A stretch of DNA of 64,000 nucleotides from Immersiella caudata (Eukaryota > Ascomycota > Sordariomycetes > Sordariales > Lasiosphaeriaceae): contig JAULSU010000001.1 in NCBI GenBank assembly GCA_030512335.1, forward strand, positions 6,758,001 to 6,822,000, in the 5' to 3' direction. A program made the translations under genes and the position numbers. How positions within the stretch are numbered: position 1 is the stretch's first letter; every line of letters starts with the position of its first letter. The notes beneath the pieces are model-generated. The model saw nothing but the letters and a program-made list of their open reading frames with translations. It was not told where the DNA came from and made no database searches. Below are positions 12,043-21,867 of this stretch, one piece after another.

Positions 12043-12800
12043 TGTGGCGTTTGGGGATTATGTGACCGGTGTTGTTGAGTTGAAGGAGGAAAGGGGAGGC
12101 AGTTTCTACCGTCCCCCAAGATGAGGAAGTTGGTGGATAAGCTGTTCCGACGATTGCAAAGCTTATCGGCCGCTTTGTTGATCCCCAGAAAATCCTAGGG
12201 AATCAGGCGCACGCACGTCGCCGATGCGCTGGAGCGGACGTTTGCAGCCCAACTATGCGCTTCGACCGGGACACAGTCCAGGGAGGTGATGCGACAAGTA
12301 AGAGAGATAAAAGCCGTTGCACAGCTGGGAATTTCGCAAATGTTGATGTTGCGCGTGGGCAACAGCTCCAGCCGAAATCTTATGACGGAAGCGGGCCTGG
12401 ATCTGGTTGTCGGTGGCAACCTCCCGACCCGCACCTAAATCCCTCCCGCTAAGCCACCTGGCACGCGCCACATTTACTGTGGCGAATTTACTCGTCTTTC
12501 AGTTCATTGTTGACTCTGTTTGAGAGATATTCACGTGGACAGATTGTGATACTGGCTCAGGTTGCTTCGAAGGAAATAACTTGTTTTCTATTTGGTAGTT
12601 TTCTGTTTTTCTCCTATTTTTATCCTTCGGGGCTGTTTTCTGTTGTGTCTCTGTCCCCAATCAACCCAACCCACAAACCCCCGAGCCCACCAAACCACTC
12701 ACGAAGAACGACCTGGAAGGAGCGATGCCAACTTGGTAGTATCGGCAATGCATCTGATTATTCCAACCGCTGTGTTGCAAATTAGCTACAGTTTCTCCCC
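12043..12800. other. intergenic: SRC1 promoter and Hsp20 3' UTR
   Basis: The two flanking genes run in tandem on the minus strand. No ORF or motif here is convincing. Confidence 0.5.
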
Positions 12801-13967
12801 TCACAGAATGTCAACCTTCTTGATCTCTGTCCACTCCCTCTCGGCCTTGGGGACAACCACTACTAAAATCCCATTATCGATCTTCGCTGTGATGTGATCT
12901 CCATCCACCTCGTCATTCTTCTCATTCTCTACCTCCACTGGCGGAAGCTGAATCTTCCGCTCAAAGACCCCCACCCTGCGCTCGCTCGACACCATATTGT
13001 TGATGAATTCCTCATCGCCCGGGCGATGGACAACCCCGCTGACAGTCAACAACTTCCGATCTGCATCCCAGTGAACACCAATATCTTCCTTCTTCGCTCC
13101 AGGAAGGGCGACGTGAACAGTCCAGTTGTTCGCCGTGTCAAAAACGTCAATCGGCGGGGTGAAGCTTCCCTCCTCGTCGGTGACGCCCTCCTCATTCCCT
13201 TCGGCAGCGTTGGCACCCCTATCCGTCTGACGACGAATCCTCTCAAAGTACTCCTTGACGCGCTGAGCAAATGGAGAGTTGCCGAGTGCCTCCACGAACG
13301 GGGCAGCAAAGTCCCAGTTGCCAGTCACCCACGGTGGGGGGCCCCCGAAAGGCGGGCCCCCGAACGGCGGACCGCCAGCGGCCCAAGGCGGGGGACCGCC
13401 AGCAGCGGCCCAGGGGGGAGGTCCACCAAAGGGAGGACCTCCAAAAGGCGGGCCACGCCTGCCGCCGCGGCTCCAGAAACCACCTCGACGTCCGCGGCCA
13501 GGACAGCCGTGACGTCGGCCGCCAGGGTATGAAGGGGGCGCCTCCTCCGGTGGGTCGGGGTGCTCCTCTCCGTCGGCATCGCGCATCGTCTCGGGGCTGT
13601 CTGCCTTCTCGGGGTCTCGGTTGTTGGTGCCTTGCTCCATCTCAACCTCAGCGGCTGCGGCATGCTGGGTAATGTCGAAAAGAACTTCGTCCTCGTCTGC
13701 GGGACGGTTTCCGCGTCCATGGTGGCTATGTCTGCGACCTCGTCCGAAGGGACCAAATGGTCCGAACGGCGGTCCGCCGCGGCCGCGACGACCGCCGAAG
13801 CCGCGCGGGCCGAAGCCAAAGCCGAAGCCGTGCTCAGAGGGGCCTCCAGTGTGGTCTACGCCGTAGCCTGCGGATTGGGAGTTGACGAAGTCCCAAAACG
13901 GGCTATCCGGCGGGGGAGGTCCATGGGGCCCGAAGAAGGGAGGGGGACCGCCGTTGTTCCAAGACAT
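12801..13967 (-). CDS. Hsp20/alpha-crystallin small heat shock protein with long Gly/Pro/Phe-rich N-terminus
   Basis: A single exon of 388 aa. The C-terminal ~125 residues are an alpha-crystallin domain: PPIDVFDTANNWTVHVALPG begins it, then VFERKIQLP, then DNGILVVVVPKAE with the family's hydrophobic-G-I/V-L signature. Small Hsps hold unfolding proteins as ATP-independent chaperones. The first ~230 residues are unusual. They consist of Gly/Pro/Phe/Trp-rich low-complexity sequence with near-perfect PPFGG and PPW repeats (about residues 170-215) and an acidic stretch, with an N-terminus far longer than the usual 40-80 residues. The start ATG at 13967 has a good context and there is no upstream in-frame extension worth adding. 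Candidate stress motifs lie upstream (separate entry). Confidence 0.88.
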   Translation of the reverse strand: MSWNNGGPPPFFGPHGPPPPDSPFWDFVNSQSAGYGVDHTGGPSEHGFGFGFGPRGFGGRRGRGGPPFGPFGPFGRGRRHSHHGRGNRPADEDEVLFDITQHAAAAEVEMEQGTNNRDPEKADSPETMRDADGEEHPDPPEEAPPSYPGGRRHGCPGRGRRGGFWSRGGRRGPPFGGPPFGGPPPWAAAGGPPPWAAGGPPFGGPPFGGPPPWVTGNWDFAAPFVEALGNSPFAQRVKEYFERIRRQTDRGANAAEGNEEGVTDEEGSFTPPIDVFDTANNWTVHVALPGAKKEDIGVHWDADRKLLTVSGVVHRPGDEEFINNMVSSERRVGVFERKIQLPPVEVENEKNDEVDGDHITAKIDNGILVVVVPKAEREWTEIKKVDIL

Positions 13968-15009
13968 TTGCGAAGCTCCTTGTCTTTACCGTAATGTGAT
14001 GTGTATAATTCTCAAAGTTACAGGCTGCAACAGGTGCAAGTTAGGTACAAAACAAAGCTCAGAATGTAGCAAGATCGCAGGGCAAGGCTGCCATCATAAA
14101 TACCGCCCCAACGATAACCAACAGGTGGTGTGCGCGTCCCCTTGCCGTATCATCTCCCTGCACGGCTGTGGCTTCACATCTCGGGCCCGGACCATCGCCA
14201 CCGCACCGATGACGACGCCCCCCCACCCACCAGCAAATCTCCGCACCACAGCTCTCTTCCATGTGTTCCCGACAGAGTCATACTGCAAGTAAACCACCCA
14301 AGGAAGAGAAATGCATGGAAAGAATGGAATGCAGCACTGAATCCAGAACAATGCACGTCACTGAATGACACCCGCCACGCGTCAGGGTGCATGGGGCTGC
14401 GCGGCTACGCTCAACTGGGCGTTTCGCTGACGCTGAGGGGTGGTGATTGGACGAAAGACGGCCCCAGTTTCGCTGTCTCGGTGGTTCGGGTGCCGATGTC
14501 CGATGTGCTGTTTTTTTCAGCTCACGTTCAGGGCATGATAGACTCTTTGAAGCCTCCGAAGCCTTTGGGCTGGTATTGCAACAATATACTACAGCGCAGA
14601 GGCGTTTTGAAAGAGGATAAGGTCTAGCTGGGGCCTGGATATCCGATTATGCTTCGGCTTTCACAACTCGCCAGTCGCGCCGCTGGGAGCCGTATATTCC
14701 GAGCTAGAATATCAACGCTGCGCCGGCTGCGCCGGCTGCTCAGGTATGTTTTGTTATATGCATCACCCCACGACCACCCAAACATTATTAGTTCCGCCGG
14801 GGTTTCAAAATCCAGCTAACCGACCGCCAGCCGCTGAGCCTCATCTCAATATGCACATTATATGCCACCCATCCGATGAGTGTCTCACACAGGTAAGTAT
14901 CCAGGCCATCAACCCCTTACCCAGGGCGCTCCTGCGTATATGCCGTTCATGCCATATCAACATCAACATCTCTCATAACTCATTCGCATCTTCACCTCTT
15001 CACCTCTTC
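13968..15009. promoter_or_regulatory. Hsp20 promoter region and NUC-1 3' UTR
   Basis: Upstream of the minus-strand Hsp20 gene I see two core STRE-like pentamers, CCCCT at 14139-14143 and AGGGG at 14436-14440, and an inverted CCAAT (ATTGG) near 14446. I found no clean heat-shock element (alternating GAA/TTC). The motifs are short and occur by chance often, so their function is inferred only. The rest of the gap holds no credible gene. Confidence 0.3.
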
Positions 15010-17118
15010 CTAAGTCTTTTCCCCCTCAACCCCAATCGCCTCACTCAACTTCTTCTCCGCCTCCTCCGCCCTCTTATTCGCCTCCGCCACCTCCTTTTGC
15101 AATTGCTTGATATACTCGATCGCCATCTCCACCGTGCTAGCCTTACTATTTGGCACCGCTCCACTCTTATCCCTCTTATCTCCGTCCGGCTCCGGCACCT
15201 TGCTCTCCTTCGGCGGATGGGGGAGCAGCGTCGCTATCTCCTGCAAGGCAGAGTTTATCCTGTTTCTCCTACCCTGCTCGGCGATCTTGTGCGAGGTGCG
15301 TTTGGAGGTGAGGTTGGTGGACAGCTCGCTGGGGTAGGAGACACCCGGGACGGTGTTTCCTTCGAGGATGCGTTGGTAGTTGGACTTGGTGGCGAGGAGG
15401 TGGGAAGCTGTTTCTTCGGCGTTGACGCCGCCGGGGAGGAGAGGTTTGATGTTGGGCGAGATTTTGGGGCGGAGGGCGGGTGAAACTTGGACTGATGAAA
15501 TGCTGCCGCGTTTCTTGCTGCATCGTGCCATGAGAAGCGGTGTTTTCCTGGTGCCAGACCCTGAGCCAGGGAGGAGCTGTGGGCTTTGGTTGGCGGAAGA
15601 TGTCATTGGGGGGTTTGTGAAGATGGGTGAAGGTAGTGGGAGTAGCCCAAGAGTCTTGACGTCCTGTGTTGATTGTGCAGCGACTTGGGGGGTTGTGGAT
15701 GTGGTATTTGATCTTGAGAAGTTGGCCGATTCCGGGAGCTCAAAAGACTCGATGTGCTCCGCGTCTACTGGCTCCTGGCTGCCAACTCTCACTGTAGATG
15801 TGCGGTTATTCGGAGAGGCCAATTTCATGAGCGAGGCGGGCGTAGCCGGTGATGGGGCCCCGGGTCGAGGCTGGTGAGGGTTAGAGGGGCCAACAAGCTG
15901 TGGCCCGATAAATGGCGACGGCCTCGCAGACCTCGGCTTCGGAATCGGCGGCGGAGGCATCTCAATCGGCGGGAGGTCATTGAGGGCCTGCGGAGAAACC
16001 GAGCCATTCTCCGAGTCCGTTGCCCCTGTTGTCGACGAGTTCGAGGTCATAGCCTGGGATGATGAGTTCTGTCGGGCATCTTGGTCCTTCTCAGCGTTCT
16101 CAACCAGCTCGGTCAGGACCTGGGCGTTCATAGTCGGTGTCGCAGCTGTTTTCCTGCGCATCGGCTTGGAAATTGGCGACTGCTTCACGCTGGGCTTGCT
16201 TCTAGGCTTCGCTGTAGTCTTGCGCGACTTCTTTGCCGGGTCTCCGAGCGCAGGATTTGGCAGCGTAGCCAATGTGCTGTCGAGGTCGATGTCGACGGGC
16301 GAGCTCACGGTGACATTGCTGTGCCTGTGATCATAGACGCCGAGGTTGTCATTCTGTGCATGCAAGGCCGGCGATGTCAGCGGACTGAAGTAAGCCCCGG
16401 GGACGGTGAACTGAGTGTCGATGGAAAATTGTGTTTCTAGGGGCGTTACTGCCGGCGATACCAAAGGCGTGAAAGCCATCTATACCATGTTAGTGCCCAC
16501 ACTGCACAGAGAGGGAAGCTAGAACTCTTGACGTACATCCTGTTGGTCTTTGGACCGCTGATACCGATAGTCTATGGGTGTGTTGTGTTGCCGCTCCGAT
16601 GATCCAGGCTGAGAGTAGTATCGACCTGTGCCAGCCGGAATTTCCAAGCTCTGCGGAGTTGGTGGAACTATTTGGTTCTGTTGATGGGTGAAAAACGCGA
16701 CCTGCTGCTCCTCCAGCTGCCTGCGCTGATGCTCCATCTTCTGCTGTTGGAGAAACTGGATCTGGGCATCCAGACTGTTGACGATGGCTTCACTGGGCGT
16801 CGGCGGCGGCATCATGGTCGTCGGGATAGTCTGGTAGGAGCTGGCGCTCGTCATCGTAGGTATTTGGTGCTGGAGCACGGGTTCCTGAGTGAGTACAATG
16901 GGGGCATCGGTACCACTCATGGGTGTGTCGAGCTGTTCACGCGACGACGGCAGCATATGCGCGTTGCTGGTTGATTGGAAGTCCTGGAAATCATAACCCA
17001 AGTTGTCGTTGAGGTTCCCCATGCCATTCATATCCAGGAATTGCTGGAACTCGTCATCGCCCGTGCTGTGCATCGGATGATCTGATACGTTCCATGCTGA
17101 GGAGTCCATCATGGCCAT
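15010..17118 (-). CDS. nuc-1: bHLH transcription factor, NUC-1/Pho4-like phosphorus acquisition regulator
   Basis: Exons 17118-16537 and 16479-15010 on the minus strand give 684 codons (683 aa). The intron starts GTACGT and ends TAG directly before an in-frame ATG. The C-terminus carries a bHLH domain (about residues 585-665). Its basic region KRTSHKIAEQGRRNRIN has His, Glu and Arg at the positions that read CACGTG. The loop is extended, and a leucine-zipper-like helix follows (EYIKQLQKEVAEANKRAEEA). The N-terminus is Gln/Met-rich and a long Ser/Thr/Pro-rich middle separates the two. This arrangement fits Neurospora NUC-1 and yeast Pho4, nuclear activators of phosphatases and phosphate permeases under phosphate starvation. 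The frame extends upstream only to a GTG, so I start at the first ATG; an extra 5' exon cannot be excluded. The bHLH call is firm, the NUC-1 orthology good but inferred. Confidence 0.82.
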
Positions 17119-19575
17119 GCCACTCACGCGCGACGCGGCCTACCCAAGCACTAGGACGAAATAAAGTATCCCCAGAAAAGAATTAAACTTCTGCCGCCCG
17201 TTCCTAATTCCAACAGCAAGCAGCGGTGCAGGTAGATGCCAGGCTACGCCCGAAGTGTGACGATGCAAAGTCCCGATCGCGGCTGGTTCGATAGGTCCCG
17301 ATTGCCCCTCACGTATCTTCCGTCTCGGTGTCGCAAAAGTCAGACCTCGGTAACTGCCCAGGTGTGCCTCGAGGTTCGGTAAGGCGCGTGGATGTTTGTT
17401 TGGCACGAGACGGAGCGCACTATGGCAGCACACAACGAGGTCGAAGCGTCGTGGGAATGGGAAGTCGACGTTTGCCAGCCAAGCTGCGGCTCTGAAGAGA
17501 GTCAAGCAAGCATGGTTCGTTCTCCTGCGACCTCAGTCCCGTTAGGTAGGAGTGGGGGGCAGTGGTCAATAAGGTAATGGGTTTTTTTTTTACGGCGGGG
17601 CTGTCCTGTCCCGCCCCTCTCCACAATATCGGTAACTTGTTCAGGTCACCATCAATCTTGTGGATCCCGTCGGCTCAGGGTCCAGACTTGGCCCCCTTCC
17701 AAGCTCTCTATTCAGCACATGAATATCCACACGGCTCTTCGAGACGGTCAACCAGTACGGCATTTCTAAAGCACTACCAAGATAGCGCGCGAATAGAGTA
17801 AGTGCCTTGATGCTTAGTTGCTCCAGCGCCGAGAGATATTTGCCCAGTCACACTCTTCCAACTCTCGCCGAAATCCGGACCTTGCGACACCGAAACACCC
17901 ATCCTCCCAGCGCATGCGTTCGCTCGTACAGCTTGCATGAGCTTGGCAGCTGCTCCACAGCCTCCGCGGTAAGCTCCCCTTGCGCTTCGTCCTTAGACGC
18001 TCTCCCAACCCCGACTTACATAAACGATCGTGGGGGTGCGCTCCCCCCTCAACTCAAGCTCCAGCAGCCGCCTCCGTCGTGATCTACCGAAACTCCATCC
18101 GATTCCACAACCACCCCTCCCCCTCTTGAAAACTCCTCTTCAAACTATCTCCGGGGTGAATGAATTCACCTTGGCCTGTCCGCGCGAAGGCGAAAAACGC
18201 GCTCAAATATCTTAAACCTCCTGTCCTCCGACTAAACGCGTCTACTTACCCAACAACTTAAACTGATGTCAAGACCGCGCTAACACAAGCCTCGCCCTTT
18301 TCCTTCACCGAAGCCCCGCGTATTGGATCTGTGGGGGTGGACGCCACAAACCAGCCATGCTCGAGTGCACATCACCGATGTTGTCGTCGTCTCCGTTTGT
18401 CTCCAGGAAGTTGAGGTGAGGTGGCATGCGATCTACTGTGCATGCGTGTGGCTTCGACGCGTCTCCGCTAATGCGTGCGTGTGTGCGTGGTTCATCTCGG
18501 GGTATCGCCTGCTTAGGCCTACACCGGCCTCCGCTGCATTGGAACTTCGTCCCCGCGTGGTGTTGCACGCAGTCTCAAAGGACTTAGTAAAGGGAACCCT
18601 AAACTTAAAAATACGGAGCTCCGTCCAGGCGAGTTTGAACCGTATGAACCCCTTTCGTTCCGAGACCTGCAAAAAAAAACGTTGATGTTGTTGCAGATGT
18701 GGAGAAGTCGGATAAACACCCTGTGAATCCGTTGACAGACAACCTATGTACCTGACAGGTGATCACTTCAACAGAACCGGTGTTCGTTAAACTTCCATGT
18801 ATATTCCTATCCCGTCCTTAGACGTGTAAATCTAGAGTAGATACAGGTGACATCTCCTCAGTCCAGGTGACTCCGCAAAGACCCGACTGATCCAACCCTT
18901 TCGGTATCCAATCCGGTCAACCTCATCAGCCACATCGTCTCAACCCCCTCCCCCCCCCCCAAAATAGTGTAATAGCAATTACAGCAACCCGTCCCGGCAA
19001 CAAACGCAGGCGCGCGCACACACTAAAATAGCATTGTGGTCACCGTGCTGTTGAAGCCCATGAAACGGAGAATGCGTTCTGATACAGCAATGCCGTGAAA
19101 GAAAGAGAGAAAAAAGTTCCCCAAAGCCAGACCACAACCCGGGTCTGCGCCGCTTGCAATGCCAGTGCTGATAGAAGAAATATTGTGAGACTGTGTACAG
19201 AAAAGAATACAGTTGACAGTATGTGCGTGGGGGCACCTGTTTCTGGTGCTTGGTGCGGGGTCTTGCTGAGCTGCGAAACGGAACTAGGTGTCCAGAAGAT
19301 CCGGGGGAATGAAAGGATAGAGACTTTTCTGTGGACCGGTCCGTATTTTGGTTCCTCAAAGGTCTATATTTCATGGAAGGAGTATGGCGTATGCCGAGGC
19401 TGCTACAGCAGCCGGGTGTGAAGAAACTCCAGGAAGGTCTTGATGCTGGGTATAAATAACAAGGCGTGGGACCAACATGGCTGTCATGAAGATCGTAGTC
19501 GTGAGAGCGTAGCAGCTGGCTGCGGGTAGGGGGGGGGGACCGAAGCACGGGAGCCCCTGAATGGTGGCGGACTGA
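17119..19575. other. NUC-1 promoter and kelch-gene 3' region
   Basis: About 2.4 kb, long as expected upstream of a regulator gene. It contains a T10 run near 17582-17591 and a C-rich homopolymer near 18950-18960. Short ORFs on both strands lack domains and start contexts. I see no RNA gene. Confidence 0.5.
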
Positions 19576-21867
19576 TCATCGGTTATCACCGAGGTTCAGC
19601 CAACTCATGTCGTCCCTCGTGTGCGACGGGGGCTGCTGTTGAGGAGATGGCTTTGCAGATGCCGGTGCCAGTGGCGTAGCGTATGGGCTGGGATTGTAGA
19701 ACGTGCCGTGCTGCGGCTGATTGTATCCCCAAGGCTTAGAACTTGTTGGATCCCATGCCTCATGGACCGACGCGGGAATCCCACTCGAATACCCAGAAAC
19801 AGAGCTAATGGCGCTCACCGGTCGTTGGGTTTCAATTTTGCCGAGCATGGCCTCTTTCAGCTTCTCGTTGTGCTGCGCGATAGTCGGGCTTCGAGAAGCA
19901 ACCCGACTGAAAGACGCGCGCGGCTCGTAGATCTGCAGTGGCGGAACCGTCGCACTATCCTGAGTGATCCGGTGTTGGGTGTTGCTGTACCGAGAGCTGG
20001 ACTCCGATGCCACCGTCGTGCGCTTAGAATTGGCGTTCGCTGCGCTGTTGGCATTCCCATTTCCGTTCCCGAACCCAAGAAGGCCCAGCGCCGACCCACC
20101 GGACCAGTAACGGTTCCATCCAGAGCTGCGCCTCGTGTCTCCTTCTCGATCAAGTCCCGCAGAGGTTGACGGGCTTCGAGGCCGGGGCTCCACCGTGCCA
20201 GGGGCAAAGGATACCCCCTTTTCGTCCCTCATTTGCATCGGGGGCGCTGCAGGGGTTAGCGACCGGTTCGTGGAGATGGGAGCGGAGGCCTGAGGAATAG
20301 GTTTGCTGATGGTGCTCTTGAACGCCTTGAAGGTGCTGTCGACAGAGCTGCGCTTGGTGTTCTGGCTGGTGTTGCGGACAGGAACTGCCGACTGCCCAGG
20401 TTTCTGCTGGTTGAGACGACCCATCAGGATAGCCATCGAAGAGAAAGAGCTTTGAGAATCCTGGGTTTGGTGTCCACGGAAGACTCCGGCACCGCTGGGC
20501 CCGTGAGGTAGGCTGTTGGTGGCATACCCGATTCCTGACTTTTCGTTGGACGAAGTCCCGCTGGCTCTTCGCATATGCCCAGCTTCCATGTGTGCGTGTT
20601 GCCTCCTCTTCCTCTGCAGACAGTAGTAAATACCGAACAACACGATGGCGATGCCAAAAATAGAGCTTAGCACAACAGCAAGAATTGTGTTTGTGGTCGT
20701 AGAGTTATCGGCACCTCCAACTGCGGCGGCACCTGCGGTAGTCCCGGTGGCTGCCGTAGCATCTGTTGTGGTCGAAGCTGTCGAGGTAGGAGTTGCCGTT
20801 GGCGTGGTCGAGGATACCGAAGAAGACTTGGCTATGGACGAGGATGAAAACACATTCGCCTCTGCCAGCAGCGCAGTGGCGTTCTTCCAGGTATTTTCCC
20901 TTGCGTTGAACATGCACAAAACATCCTCCTCGTTTCCACCTGCTACCACGACCAGCCCATTAGGATCCTCCGCCAGCGCGAATGTGCTCCTGGTGGCCAT
21001 GGGTGCCAGTGTAGAGTTGTATGCAGGCCAAGCGTTAAGTATCAAGTCCCGCCTCACCGCCTGGCTCTCAAGTTCCTCCTGCTCCTCAGCTGATCGCTTC
21101 ACGGGTGCCGAGTTCTGGACCGGCTGCTTGGGGCCGGTGAACAAAACGGTGCGAGTGACGGTGTTTGGTGACACGGTCATGTCAAAGCTGTAAAGGTTCT
21201 TCGACCCATCGTCGCCCGTGACGACAATGGTCTTTACTGATGCTGAATCCTTCGGGACTGGCGTTACAAGCGATGCCCCTGAGTCGACCCATTTATTTTC
21301 AGCGCTGAAGAGCATAATTTTCGTGTTCCAGTCGTTACCGCCAATGAGGACCGCCTCACTCGCAGACCACGGCAGCAACATTGGGTTGATGGTCGGTGGC
21401 GCTGCCGACTCAAAGGCCAGAACAGTATGGGGAGCCGATGCCCCGATGGTAAATGTTTGCGAGGAAGGATTCCTGTTTCCATCCTGAGATCCTGCGTAAA
21501 TGAGAATAGAATCTGTGCTGTTAATGTAGGTGGCTCCGTGCCATAACCGATCCTGGGTCACTGGCTGAGGGAGCGTGATTGTCTCCCATGTCCCCCTGGA
21601 ATAAGTGAACTTTTGCAAGCCATGATATGCTCCGCCGGTCTTCCCTCTCCCACCGACGATGAAAAGAGCTGCCGTTGACGGATCTCCCGGTGTCGAGCCA
21701 ACGCACACTCCACCCGTGACGCTCTCACCCGGAGATAACTTCTTCCATTCAGCCCCTGGCGTCAACGGCAACGCCTGAAAAGCGTCGGCCGAATACGTGT
21801 AAAGTGTGTTGTTGAAAACAACGGAGCAAATGTCCTTCAGCGGGACCTCTGGCAGAGGAATTGGCAT
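19576..21867 (-). CDS. kelch-like beta-propeller, single-pass membrane protein
   Basis: A single exon of 763 aa. The N-terminal ~370 residues show kelch-like blade signatures (ALFIVGGRGKTGG, ILIYAGSQDG, AVLIGGNDWN, GLVVVAGGNEED) and several N-glycosylation sequons. A Ser/Thr/Ala-rich stalk follows, then one strong transmembrane segment (about residues 389-412, AVVLSSIFGIAIVLFGIYYC). A basic stop-transfer RKRRQ and a ~330-residue Ser/Pro-rich cytoplasmic tail complete it. The layout suggests an extracellular or lumenal propeller with a signalling or cell-wall-related tail. No signal peptide is visible after MPIPLPEVPLKD. A CAG 14 bases before the ATG could be the acceptor of an unseen first exon encoding one. 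Function is unknown; related fungal proteins are often mislabelled as splicing factors. Confidence 0.75.
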   Translation of the reverse strand: MPIPLPEVPLKDICSVVFNNTLYTYSADAFQALPLTPGAEWKKLSPGESVTGGVCVGSTPGDPSTAALFIVGGRGKTGGAYHGLQKFTYSRGTWETITLPQPVTQDRLWHGATYINSTDSILIYAGSQDGNRNPSSQTFTIGASAPHTVLAFESAAPPTINPMLLPWSASEAVLIGGNDWNTKIMLFSAENKWVDSGASLVTPVPKDSASVKTIVVTGDDGSKNLYSFDMTVSPNTVTRTVLFTGPKQPVQNSAPVKRSAEEQEELESQAVRRDLILNAWPAYNSTLAPMATRSTFALAEDPNGLVVVAGGNEEDVLCMFNARENTWKNATALLAEANVFSSSSIAKSSSVSSTTPTATPTSTASTTTDATAATGTTAGAAAVGGADNSTTTNTILAVVLSSIFGIAIVLFGIYYCLQRKRRQHAHMEAGHMRRASGTSSNEKSGIGYATNSLPHGPSGAGVFRGHQTQDSQSSFSSMAILMGRLNQQKPGQSAVPVRNTSQNTKRSSVDSTFKAFKSTISKPIPQASAPISTNRSLTPAAPPMQMRDEKGVSFAPGTVEPRPRSPSTSAGLDREGDTRRSSGWNRYWSGGSALGLLGFGNGNGNANSAANANSKRTTVASESSSRYSNTQHRITQDSATVPPLQIYEPRASFSRVASRSPTIAQHNEKLKEAMLGKIETQRPVSAISSVSGYSSGIPASVHEAWDPTSSKPWGYNQPQHGTFYNPSPYATPLAPASAKPSPQQQPPSHTRDDMSWLNLGDNR

